From Oceanicaulis sp. (GTDB taxonomy: Bacteria; Pseudomonadota; Alphaproteobacteria; Caulobacterales; Maricaulaceae): a stretch of DNA of 5,681 bases. This document shows, one piece after another, positions 1 to 5,681 of this stretch. The position numbers were made by a program, and so were the translations under genes. Position 1 is the first letter of the stretch. The number at the start of each line of letters is the position of its first letter. The notes beneath the pieces were generated by a model. The model made no database searches. It saw nothing but the letters and a program-made list of their open reading frames with translations, and was not told where the DNA came from. The stretch lies in assembly GCA_007571185.1 (NCBI GenBank), contig RKRX01000081.1, positions 1-5,681 of the forward strand, written 5' to 3'.

Positions 1-711
1 GACGATGATCGCCTCACCGGGGGCAATGTCGCGGATGTAACGGGCGCCGATTATGTCCAGTGCGCAAGTCTCGCTGGCGAATATCACTGCGCCATTCAAG
101 TCTCCCATGACCAGCGGGCGTATGCCCAGTGGATCACGTGCGCCGATCAGCAGATCATTGGTCATGGCGACGAGGGAGAATGCGCCTTCGATCTCGGTCA
201 AGGCTGAAACCAGGCGCTCTGCCGGATCCGTTCGCCTGGATCGGGCGGCCAGCTGCAAGATCACCTCGGAGTCCGAGGTGGACTGGAAGATGGCGCCGTC
301 ATTGACAAGCGCCTCGCGCAATAGTCGAGCATTTGTCAGATTGCCATTGTGAGCCAGTGCGATGCCGCCGCCACGCACATCCGCGTAAAGCGGCTGTACA
401 TTACGCAGCCCCGACCCGCCCGAGGTGGAATAGCGCACATGGCCGATGGCCATGTCGCCGGTCAGTCGTTCCAGGCGCTCAGGATTGGTGAAATGTTCGC
501 CCACAAGTCCGAGATGACGTTCTGAGGTGAACCGCCCGCTGGCGCTGTCATAGCTGGTTAACCCGCAGGCTTCCTGACCACGGTGTTGAAGAGCGTGAAG
601 TCCGAGAGCTACCATTACGGAGGCGTTGTTAACACGGCGTACGCCGAACACGCCGCACTCTTCCCTTGCCCGGTCGGTGACAGGATCGTAGGTCAGACTG
701 GGAAAACTCAT
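1..711 (-). CDS. purF: Amidophosphoribosyltransferase (PurF), N-terminal part, cut by window edge
   Basis: Catalyses the first committed step of de novo purine synthesis: glutamine plus PRPP gives 5-phosphoribosylamine, in the cytoplasm. The visible 237 residues are the class II (Ntn) glutamine amidotransferase domain. The conserved EECGVFGV block puts the nucleophile at Cys19, so the first 18 residues look like a propeptide removed to expose the cysteine. Other family motifs seen are LQHRGQE (41-47), GHVRYSTSG (90-98), AHNGNLTN (120-127), a TSDSEVI block and GARDPLGIRPL. The C-terminal phosphoribosyltransferase domain lies beyond the left edge. The ATG overlaps the cvpA stop as ATGA, with a GAGGA ribosome site nine bases upstream inside cvpA, so translation is probably coupled. 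One small oddity is Cys49 after QEA, where Ala is usual. Identification is secure; only completeness is unknown. Confidence 0.97.
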   Translation of the reverse strand, partial: MSFPSLTYDPVTDRAREECGVFGVRRVNNASVMVALGLHALQHRGQEACGLTSYDSASGRFTSERHLGLVGEHFTNPERLERLTGDMAIGHVRYSTSGGSGLRNVQPLYADVRGGGIALAHNGNLTNARLLREALVNDGAIFQSTSDSEVILQLAARSRRTDPAERLVSALTEIEGAFSLVAMTNDLLIGARDPLGIRPLVMGDLNGAVIFASETCALDIIGARYIRDIAPGEAIIV

Positions 712-1295
712 TCGTTCTCGTCCTCGTTGATGTGCTTGATAAGCCGCCCGATTGAGTCTTTGTCAGCGATATTTTGCGGTTGATTTTCAGGCGTCGTGGC
801 TGTGTCGGTCATCCAGCCTGATCTTGGAGCAAGCGATTGCAATAAGACGGCGCCCGATGCCGCCAGCGGATATATCCGTGCGCTGGTCAGCCATCGCGGT
901 TGCGCGTCAGGCAAGGTGTTCTTGAACACCAGGACCAAAAAGCCCAACAGCACCAGTCCGCGAGTCAGCCCGAACACAGCGCCGAACGCCCGATCAAGGA
1001 CAGACGCGCGCTTGTCGTTCTTCACGGCGCGGGCGAGCGGAGCGGTGACAAGGCTGACCGTCAGATAAACCAGCAGGAATATCATGCACACGCTCAGAAT
1101 ATTGGAAAACAGGGCCGACCCGACCAAGTTCCGAGCCAGCGGGGTGAAGACGGGTCGGGTCCACAGAGCGGCGAGGGCGGCAGTCACCATGGCTGTCACG
1201 GTCAGGGCTTCTCGTACCAAGCCGCGCATGAGCGCCATGACGGCGGATGCGAAGAGAAAGATGATGGCGAAGATGTCAAAACCGGTGAATGCCAC
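708..1295 (-). CDS. cvpA: CvpA family inner-membrane protein
   Basis: A 195-residue integral membrane protein of the CvpA (colicin V production) family. Its biochemical role is not settled; it is commonly found next to purF and has been linked to envelope processes and colicin V export in enterobacteria. Four hydrophobic segments are visible at about residues 5-23, 30-45, 62-88 and 104-124, followed by a polar, acidic tail of some 70 residues that is probably cytoplasmic. Family marks are RGLVRE after helix 1 (24-29) and the LDRxxGxxFGxxRG pattern (100-113). The reading frame can be extended to a TTG at 1316, but I chose GTG at 1293-1295: an excellent AAGGAGAGG ribosome site sits nine bases upstream and the protein then starts MAFTGFD, close to where family members begin. 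The gene follows radA by 17 bases and overlaps purF by four. Confidence 0.93.
   Translation of the reverse strand: MAFTGFDIFAIIFLFASAVMALMRGLVREALTVTAMVTAALAALWTRPVFTPLARNLVGSALFSNILSVCMIFLLVYLTVSLVTAPLARAVKNDKRASVLDRAFGAVFGLTRGLVLLGFLVLVFKNTLPDAQPRWLTSARIYPLAASGAVLLQSLAPRSGWMTDTATTPENQPQNIADKDSIGRLIKHINEDENE
721..725 (-). promoter_or_regulatory. Ribosome binding site of purF inside the cvpA 3' end
   Basis: On the minus strand GAGGA lies nine bases before the purF ATG (709-711), within the last codons of cvpA. Together with the ATGA stop/start overlap at 708-711 it supports translational coupling of cvpA and purF. Confidence 0.6.
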
Positions 1296-1304
1296 GTTCA
1301 GCGT

Positions 1305-1313
1305 CCTCTCCTT
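1305..1313 (-). promoter_or_regulatory. Strong ribosome binding site that fixes the cvpA start
   Basis: The minus strand reads AAGGAGAGG, nine bases before GTG 1293-1295. If the upstream TTG at 1314-1316 were the start, this near-perfect Shine-Dalgarno would be coding sequence and the TTG would have no comparable site, so the GTG is preferred. The site begins at the last base of the radA stop codon. Confidence 0.7.
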
Positions 1314-2698
1314 CAAATGGACCGCCTAGGCGGGGCGTCCTGTCCAAGTCGATGCACCAGGTTTTGCACTGTGGTCACTTTATCCACCCTAACGGACGCA
1401 CTTTCGACGCCTGCGGGCGCCAGGGCGCAGGTGAAACCAAGTTTGGCGGCTTCCTTCAATCGCGCCTCGGGCCGGCCTACCGGACGGACATCGCCCGACA
1501 GGGAAATCTCCCCGAACGCTATACCTTCAGCAGGCAGCGGGGTATCCATAAACGAAGACATCAGCGCCGCCGCCACCGCCAGATCTGCTGCAGGTTCATT
1601 GATCTTCAACCCGCCTGCGACGTTCAGATAGACGTCACGTCCTCCAAGTCCAACACTGCATCGCGCCTCCAATACGGCGAGCACCATGGCAAGACGGCTG
1701 GAATCCCACCCTACAACTGCACGCCTTGGCGTGCCGAAAGCGGCGGCCGCCACCAGAGCCTGGATTTCGATCAATATCGGCCGTGTGCCCTCCATGCCGG
1801 CGAAAACGGCTGTTCCTGAAGAGGCTTCGCCTCGACCATCGAGAAACAGAGCGGAGGGATTGGCCACTTCCTGGAGTCCGCAATCGGCCATTTCAAAGAC
1901 GCCAATTTCATCAGTGGGACCAAAACGGTTTTTCACTGCGCGCAAAATCCGGAACTGATGGTTACGCTCACCTTCAAAATAGAGCACGGCGTCAACCATG
2001 TGCTCGACGACACGGGGACCGGCGATCTGGCCCTCTTTGGTGACATGGCCTACCAGGACGATAATGGTATTCCGGCGCTTGGCGAATCGCACCAGTTCCT
2101 GAGCGCAAGCGCGCACCTGGGCGACCGTGCCGGGTGCGGCGGCGAGTTGGTCAGACCAGAGCGTCTGGATGGAGTCAATGATGGCGATGTCCGGGTTTTC
2201 TTTCTTGAGACCGCTCAGAATGACTTCCAGGCTGGTTTCCGCCGCCAGAGCCACAGGCGCATCGGCCAATCCCAGCCGCCGGGCGCGGCGTTGCACTTGG
2301 TCGGTGGCCTCTTCACCGGATACGTAAACCGCTTTGGCGCCTGCCTGAGCCAGGCGTGCGGCCATCTGTAGCAACAAGGTGGATTTGCCAATGCCGGGAT
2401 CCCCGCCGACCAGTGCTGCTGATCCGGGCGCCAGTCCGCCGCCAACCACACGATCAAGTTCGTCGAGCCCGGTTTTGAACCGGCGCGAGTCCTCGGCGGC
2501 TCCACCCATGTCCACCAATTCCAGTCCGGATCGCGGGCCGGTCCGATTAGATATCCTGGCATTTGACCCCAGGGGTGCGCTGGCGCCGCTTTCTTCCTGC
2601 AAGGTATTCCATGATCCGCAGGCATGACACCGCCCTGCCCATTTGGCGTGCACCTCCCCGCAGGATTGGCAGACATGAACAGTGTTGGAATGAGGCAT
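1313..2698 (-). CDS. radA: DNA repair/recombination ATPase RadA (Sms)
   Basis: A RecA-like ATPase that processes recombination intermediates and promotes branch migration, helping repair of stalled forks. The 461 residues match the usual family length (E. coli RadA has 460). An N-terminal C4 zinc finger has Cys10, Cys13, Cys24 and Cys27. The ATPase core has Walker A GGDPGIGKST (98-107), Walker B ending in IIDS (173-176) and the RadA-specific KNRFG motif (256-260). A Lon-protease-like C-terminal domain follows from about residue 290, with GGRDVYLNVAGGLKI and GEISLSGDVRPV recognisable. The frame is open further upstream to a TTG at 2761, but ATG 2696-2698 gives the family-typical start just before the zinc finger and has AGGGGA four bases upstream. 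It lies 67 bases after dnaB and 17 before cvpA, so it is probably in the same operon. Confidence 0.97.
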   Translation of the reverse strand: MPHSNTVHVCQSCGEVHAKWAGRCHACGSWNTLQEESGASAPLGSNARISNRTGPRSGLELVDMGGAAEDSRRFKTGLDELDRVVGGGLAPGSAALVGGDPGIGKSTLLLQMAARLAQAGAKAVYVSGEEATDQVQRRARRLGLADAPVALAAETSLEVILSGLKKENPDIAIIDSIQTLWSDQLAAAPGTVAQVRACAQELVRFAKRRNTIIVLVGHVTKEGQIAGPRVVEHMVDAVLYFEGERNHQFRILRAVKNRFGPTDEIGVFEMADCGLQEVANPSALFLDGRGEASSGTAVFAGMEGTRPILIEIQALVAAAAFGTPRRAVVGWDSSRLAMVLAVLEARCSVGLGGRDVYLNVAGGLKINEPAADLAVAAALMSSFMDTPLPAEGIAFGEISLSGDVRPVGRPEARLKEAAKLGFTCALAPAGVESASVRVDKVTTVQNLVHRLGQDAPPRRSI

Positions 2699-2702
2699 GA
2701 AA

Positions 2703-2708
2703 TCCCCT
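2703..2708 (-). promoter_or_regulatory. Ribosome binding site that fixes the radA start
   Basis: AGGGGA on the minus strand, four bases before ATG 2696-2698. It supports the short RadA start rather than the TTG at 2761, which would add 21 unconserved residues before the zinc finger. Confidence 0.65.
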
Positions 2709-2765
2709 GCAGTTATGAAACAACCGTACTGCAAGCGTTCAGGCGCGACCATCGCGTTCAAATCA

Positions 2766-4244
2766 TCAGGAGCCTGATCCGTAGGAACCGCGCTGGAGTT
2801 CGGAGAACTTGGTCAGTTCAGGGTCAAAGGCCAATTTTGCGGAACCGATCGGACCGTGACGTTGCTTGCCGATGATCAGCTCGGCCTGGTTGCGGACCTT
2901 CCGCATATCGTCTTGCCAGGTCAGGTATTCTTCGGTGCCCTCCTTGGGTTCAAGGCGTTCCAGATAATAGCTCTCACGATATACGAACAGCACGACGTCG
3001 GCATCTTGCTCGATCGAACCGGATTCGCGCAAGTCGGAAAGCTGGGGCCTTTTGTCCTCGCGTTGCTCTACCTGACGGTTGAGTTGAGACAGTGCAATCA
3101 CCGGCACAGCCAACTCTTTGGCGAGGGCCTTGAGCGCCTGGGTTATCTCGGAAATCTCCTGCACCCGGTTGTCGCTGGAGTTCCTGGAAATGGTGACCAG
3201 TTGCAGATAATCCACCACGACCAGATCAAGGCCATAGGTGCGCTTGAGTCGGCGGCAACGCGCCATGAGCGAGCTGATGGGAAGTCCGCCGGTATCGTCG
3301 ATGTAAAGAGGGATATCGGCGATCTCGCGCACGCCATCGCGAATATCTTCGAACTGGGCGGCGTCAATTTTGCCTTGCCGGATATGGTGACCGGAGATGC
3401 TGGTATAATCGGCCACCAGACGGGTGGCGAGTTGGTCGGACGACATTTCCAGCGAGAAGAAGGCCACAATCCCGCCCGAGATGGTTTTTCTAGCGCCGTC
3501 AGGTTGTTCTTCTGCTTTGTAGCTTCGTGCGATCGAGAAGGCGATATTCGTCGCCAACGCTGTTTTGCCCATGGAAGGACGTCCCGCCAAAATGATGAGA
3601 TCAGAGGGATGCAGACCGCCCATCTTGGCGTCCAGCGATGTCAGGCCCGAAGAAAGGCCTGACAATCCGCTGCCGCGTTTATGGGCCGCCGAGGCGATCT
3701 CCAGCGACTTCTGAACCGCGACCCGGAAGGGTTCGAGCGTTTTGGAGACACCGCCCTGTTCAGCCAGCGTGAATAGCTCACGCTCGGCGTTTTGCAAAAT
3801 GTCTTCAGCTTTATCATCGGGTTCAGGGCTGCTGGCTGCGTGGGAGACGTCGCCGCCAAAACGGATCAGTTGTCGACGTAAGGCCAGATCATAGATCAGT
3901 CGCCCGTATTCTCTGGCCGATGCTGACAAGGGCGCTTCGCGCATCAGATCCGCCAGATAGACGACACCGCCCACCTCCGCCATGCCTGGATCATGGCCGA
4001 ACCGGGTTTTTAACACAACTGCGTCCGCCAGAGCGCCGGAGCCGATCAACCCGGTGGCGGCGTCATAGATCCGACGATGCAGCGGGTCATAGAAATGGCC
4101 GGTTTTCAACCAGTCGCTAACCTGATGATAGACCTCATTGTCACGCAGCAGAGCGCCCAGCAAGGCTTGCTCAGCCTCAATATTGCGAGGCAGCTGGTCA
4201 ATACCCTGAGAAAAGTTGGTGCGTTCGAGGGATTCAGTGATCAT
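2766..4244 (-). CDS. dnaB: Replicative DNA helicase DnaB
   Basis: Hexameric 5'-3' helicase that unwinds DNA at the replication fork and interacts with primase. From ATG 4242-4244 the protein has 492 residues. It shows the N-terminal helical domain, starting at PRNIEAEQALLGALL, then a linker and a RecA-like motor. The motor has Walker A GRPSMGKT (about 221-228), the FFSLEMS motif, Walker B VVVDYLQL (about 342-349), SQLNRQVEQR, the DLRESGSIEQDADVV block and the KQRHGPIG motif near the C-terminus. Extra segments after the Walker A helix (around EEQPDG) and after ESYYLER match those common in alphaproteobacterial DnaB. A GTG at 4278-4280 would add 12 residues; neither start has a strong Shine-Dalgarno, and ATG is preferred only because of codon type and the usual short lead-in. 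It is the first gene of the minus-strand run, preceded by an AT-rich region with DnaA boxes. Confidence 0.97.
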   Translation of the reverse strand: MITESLERTNFSQGIDQLPRNIEAEQALLGALLRDNEVYHQVSDWLKTGHFYDPLHRRIYDAATGLIGSGALADAVVLKTRFGHDPGMAEVGGVVYLADLMREAPLSASAREYGRLIYDLALRRQLIRFGGDVSHAASSPEPDDKAEDILQNAERELFTLAEQGGVSKTLEPFRVAVQKSLEIASAAHKRGSGLSGLSSGLTSLDAKMGGLHPSDLIILAGRPSMGKTALATNIAFSIARSYKAEEQPDGARKTISGGIVAFFSLEMSSDQLATRLVADYTSISGHHIRQGKIDAAQFEDIRDGVREIADIPLYIDDTGGLPISSLMARCRRLKRTYGLDLVVVDYLQLVTISRNSSDNRVQEISEITQALKALAKELAVPVIALSQLNRQVEQREDKRPQLSDLRESGSIEQDADVVLFVYRESYYLERLEPKEGTEEYLTWQDDMRKVRNQAELIIGKQRHGPIGSAKLAFDPELTKFSELQRGSYGSGS

Positions 4245-4308
4245 GGGTTCTTCATAAACCTGTTGGTGTGTGTTCTTCACGTCTTGATATTTTTTTTATT
4301 CAGGCGCA

Positions 4309-4336
4309 GATCATCCACATTTGATTGTGGATAATC
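4309..4336. promoter_or_regulatory. Inverted pair of DnaA boxes upstream of dnaB
   Basis: TGTGGATAA at 4326-4334 is a perfect match to the consensus DnaA box TTATCCACA on the minus strand. TCATCCACA at 4311-4319 matches it at eight of nine positions on the plus strand. The two face each other across six bases, forming 11-base arms (4309-4319 and 4326-4336) with one mismatch. The pair lies 65 bases upstream of the dnaB ATG, beside an AT-rich tract. The likely role is DnaA binding at the dnaB promoter. The same symmetry could instead form a short RNA hairpin, but the exact consensus match favours a protein site. Confidence 0.6.
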
Positions 4337-4382
4337 TTATTTTAATCAATTTAACAAGTATTTATGGGTGAAGGTCTATATT

Positions 4383-4413
4383 TTGACTCAAGGTGGTGTG
4401 AAACTGTTATACC
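4383..4413 (+). promoter_or_regulatory. Candidate plus-strand promoter with a GANTC site in its -35
   Basis: TTGACT (4383-4388) resembles a -35 element, and TGTTATACC (4405-4413) resembles an extended -10, with TATACC as the hexamer. The 19-base spacing is long for sigma-70. The -35 overlaps GACTC (4385-4389), a target of CcrM-type adenine methylation in alphaproteobacteria, and the odd palindrome TTGACTCAA (4383-4391). It could drive a transcript through the small ORF and towards thrS. Evidence is pattern match only. Confidence 0.25.
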
Positions 4414-4518
4414 GCGTATCGCAGCTTCCACAGGCATGTCCCGGGTCAGGCGAACGGCTGTTTATCAGCGACGCCCTTGTAACGAGAAACGAAAAACCCT
4501 TCACACTTGGCAACGAAG

Positions 4519-4623
4519 ATGTCTGAAACGCCCGCTTTCAGGCTCGATCACAGGGAGGATTTTGCGACCATGGCCACGAGCATAACTCCCGAAGAGCCTG
4601 ACCCCTGTAAAATTCCCATTTAG
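4519..4623 (+). CDS. Possible small protein of 34 residues, unrecognised
   Basis: An open frame from ATG 4519-4521 to TAG 4621-4623. I do not recognise the product. It is polar and acidic in its second half (PEEPDPCK), has a single Cys near the C-terminus, and shows no signal peptide or membrane segment. An internal in-frame ATG at 4570 has GGGAGG eleven bases upstream and would give a 17-residue peptide, and this is the better ribosome site of the two. The ORF is in plus orientation, 242 bases before thrS, without the run of Thr codons expected of an attenuation leader peptide. An ORF of this length arises easily by chance, so this is a weak call; conservation in relatives would be needed to accept it. 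Confidence 0.2.
   Translation: MSETPAFRLDHREDFATMATSITPEEPDPCKIPI
4521..4543 (+). repeat. Short inverted repeat (hairpin) in the intergenic region
   Basis: GTCTGAAA (4521-4528) pairs with TTTCAGGC (4536-4543), eight pairs including one G-T, around a seven-base loop. It lies inside the possible small ORF, just upstream of the GGGAGG ribosome-site-like sequence. No T-run follows, so it is not an intrinsic terminator. Confidence 0.3.
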
Positions 4624-4773
4624 GGTGAGCGGTTAATGTGGGATCACGGCTAGGCCTTTGTTTTTCTAGCCTCCAGCCCTTGAAATGGATGAGCATTGAG
4701 TGCAGGTGTCGAGTTCGATAGGGGTCTGTTTACAGCGTGGCCTGACCAACCGGGGACGGCGCAGCCGGATTTA

Positions 4774-4801
4774 TGGACAGGTCGCAGGCAAGCCATTAAA
4801 T
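4774..4801 (+). promoter_or_regulatory. Candidate sigma-70 promoter of thrS
   Basis: TGGACA (4774-4779, five of six to TTGACA) and TTAAAT (4796-4801, four of six to TATAAT) are 16 bases apart. Transcription would begin near 4808, leaving a leader of about 58 bases before the thrS ATG. It is the best promoter match close to thrS but remains unproven. Confidence 0.3.
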
Positions 4802-4865
4802 CGGGCGCTGGTGTAATCTGATTGCATCCGCCCCGTTCCTTCCGTTTCCGAGAAGTCAGAAAATC

Positions 4866-5681
4866 ATGTCGCAAGACAACTATCCGGTGCAGACGCGCCG
4901 CCACTCCGCCGCCCACCTGATGGCGGCGGCGATCAGGGATTTATGGCCGAATGCCAGATTCGGCGTTGGTCCGGCGACCAGCACGGGTTTTTACTACGAT
5001 ATTGCTCTGGAAGAACCGCTGACGGTGGAAGATCTGCCCAGAATTGAAAAGCGTATGAAGGAACTGCGAAAAAAAAAGAAGAAGTTCTACCGCGAAGCGC
5101 ATGGGATCAATGAAGCTATTGAGTTCATGGCTGCTGAAGGTCAGGACTTCAAGGTCGAACTGCTCAAACTATTGCGCGACAAGGGTTCAACCGCCATTGT
5201 CAGGGAAACCGGTGATGAGTCCGTGGTCAGTGATGGCCTTGATGAGATCACCTTTTACCGTACCGGCGATTTTGTGGATCTGTGCCGTGGACCGCATGTG
5301 GAACACTCGGGCCAGGTGGGTGAGTTTAAGCTGCGCTCCATCGCTGGCGCCTATTGGCGCGGAGATGCCGGAAACGCCCAGTTACAGCGCATTCACGCCC
5401 TGTGCTATGAGAGCAAGGACGAGTTGAATGCGGAACTGATGCGTCTGGAAGAGCAGGCCAAACGCGATCACCGCAAGATCGGCAGGCAGCTGGGATTGTT
5501 CACCCTGTCAGAGGAAGTGGGCGCGGGCCTGCCGCTCTGGCTGCCGGCGGGCAATGTATTGCGCGACGAGCTTGAACGTCTGGCGCGCATCACTGAACAC
5601 CGCGCTGGCTATAAGCGCGTGACCACGCCGCATATCACCAAGGGTGAGCTGTACCATCGCTCTGGTCATTTGCCGTATTAC
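4866..5681 (+). CDS. thrS: Threonyl-tRNA synthetase lacking the TGS domain, 3' end outside window
   Basis: Charges tRNA-Thr with threonine in the cytoplasm. The 272 visible residues begin directly with the editing (N2/SAD) domain. HSAAH gives His13 and His17, and DLCRGPH gives Cys140 and His144, matching the four editing-site residues of E. coli ThrRS (His73, His77, Cys182, His186), so clearance of Ser-tRNA-Thr is probably intact. Then come AGAYWRGD (160-167), the KRDHRKIG linker (199-206) and the start of the class II catalytic domain, up to TPHITKGELYHRSGH. The remaining motifs and zinc ligands lie past the edge. The usual N-terminal TGS domain of about 60 residues is missing: an in-frame TAA at 4797-4799 leaves only 22 codons before the ATG. 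The ribosome site is weak (GAGAAG ten bases upstream). An A9 run (5069-5077) encodes part of a five-Lys stretch (69-73). It may be the housekeeping enzyme or an extra copy. Confidence 0.93.
   Translation, partial: MSQDNYPVQTRRHSAAHLMAAAIRDLWPNARFGVGPATSTGFYYDIALEEPLTVEDLPRIEKRMKELRKKKKKFYREAHGINEAIEFMAAEGQDFKVELLKLLRDKGSTAIVRETGDESVVSDGLDEITFYRTGDFVDLCRGPHVEHSGQVGEFKLRSIAGAYWRGDAGNAQLQRIHALCYESKDELNAELMRLEEQAKRDHRKIGRQLGLFTLSEEVGAGLPLWLPAGNVLRDELERLARITEHRAGYKRVTTPHITKGELYHRSGHLPYY
5069..5077 (+). repeat. A9 homopolymer inside thrS
   Basis: Nine consecutive A residues within codons 68-71 of thrS, followed by AAG codons. The frame continues correctly on both sides, so the sequence as given is not frameshifted. 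Such runs can cause polymerase slippage. Confidence 0.8.

Larger units (their letters stand above)
4245..4865. other. Divergent intergenic region between dnaB and thrS
   Basis: About 620 bases separate the two divergent gene starts. The dnaB-proximal part (4281-4370) is strongly AT-rich and carries an inverted DnaA-box pair. The middle (4380-4625) holds a promoter-like sequence, a hairpin and a possible 34-codon ORF. The thrS-proximal part (4626-4865) shows a weak inverted repeat GGCTAG/CTAGCC (4648-4653 and 4666-4671) and a promoter candidate near 4774-4801. I found no tRNA, recognisable riboswitch or conserved ncRNA by eye. Confidence 0.6.

Noticed and set aside
635..646. Perfect 12-base palindrome CGGCGTACGCCG in purF
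   Set aside because: It lies in conserved coding sequence, and about one such palindrome is expected by chance in a window of this size.
1380..1388. DnaA-box-like TTATCCACC
   Set aside because: Single one-mismatch copy inside the radA coding region with no partner; likely chance.
900..1631. 243-codon plus-strand open frame
   Set aside because: Antisense across the cvpA start and the radA 3' end; low-complexity Gly/Gln/Arg/His composition typical of a shadow frame.
2856..3662. 268-codon plus-strand open frame
   Set aside because: Entirely antisense to the conserved DnaB motor domain; a shadow frame of biased codon use.
4342..4354. CtrA-like TTAA-N5-TTAA
   Set aside because: The CtrA consensus needs a seven-base spacing; five bases puts the half-sites on the wrong helical phase, and the tract is simply AT-rich.
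4364..4585. 73-codon plus-strand open frame
   Set aside because: Arg/Trp-rich translation with no recognisable motif, no clear ribosome site, and it overlaps the other small ORF in a different frame.
4648..4671. GGCTAG/CTAGCC inverted repeat as an intrinsic terminator
   Set aside because: The T-run is in the loop rather than after the stem, the stem is only six pairs and the loop is 12 bases.
4700..4730. GTTCGAT resembling a tRNA T-loop
   Set aside because: The flanking bases do not form a T-stem, and no acceptor or anticodon arm can be drawn around it.
4650..4916. 88-codon minus-strand open frame overlapping the thrS start
   Set aside because: It runs antisense into the conserved editing motif of thrS and has no family features.

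Overview
The window looks like a piece of an alphaproteobacterial chromosome with moderate to high GC. The evidence is the compact minus-strand order dnaB > radA > cvpA > purF, a DnaB with the insertions usual in that class, and a GANTC (CcrM-type) site in the one large intergenic region. By eye it resembles Caulobacterales/Hyphomonadales-type genomes, but the genus cannot be named from sequence alone.

Layout. Positions 1-4244 hold four co-oriented minus-strand genes, in transcription order: dnaB (replicative helicase), a 67-bp gap, radA (recombination-associated ATPase), a 17-bp gap, cvpA (small membrane protein), then purF (first enzyme of purine synthesis; only its N-terminal 237 residues are inside). 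cvpA and purF overlap by ATGA, and the tight spacing points to one transcript. Positions 4245-4865 are non-coding or nearly so. They carry an inverted pair of DnaA-box-like sequences in an AT-rich tract just upstream of dnaB, candidate promoters in the plus direction, and one possible 34-codon ORF. From 4866 to the right edge a plus-strand gene encodes a threonyl-tRNA synthetase that runs out of the window.

How the genes fit together. dnaB and radA belong to DNA replication and recombination, purF to nucleotide supply, and cvpA is a common companion of purF. The DnaA-box pair suggests that dnaB, and perhaps the whole operon, is linked to the replication initiator. The divergent ThrRS is unusual because it starts directly at the editing domain: the N-terminal TGS domain is absent and there is no room for it in frame upstream.

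Most of the window is ordinary core genome. The points worth a second look are the paired DnaA boxes, the TGS-less ThrRS with its A9 tract, and the uncharacterised intergenic stretch between them. I found no tRNA, rRNA, CRISPR array, insertion sequence or phage gene, and no clear case of a wholly new system.
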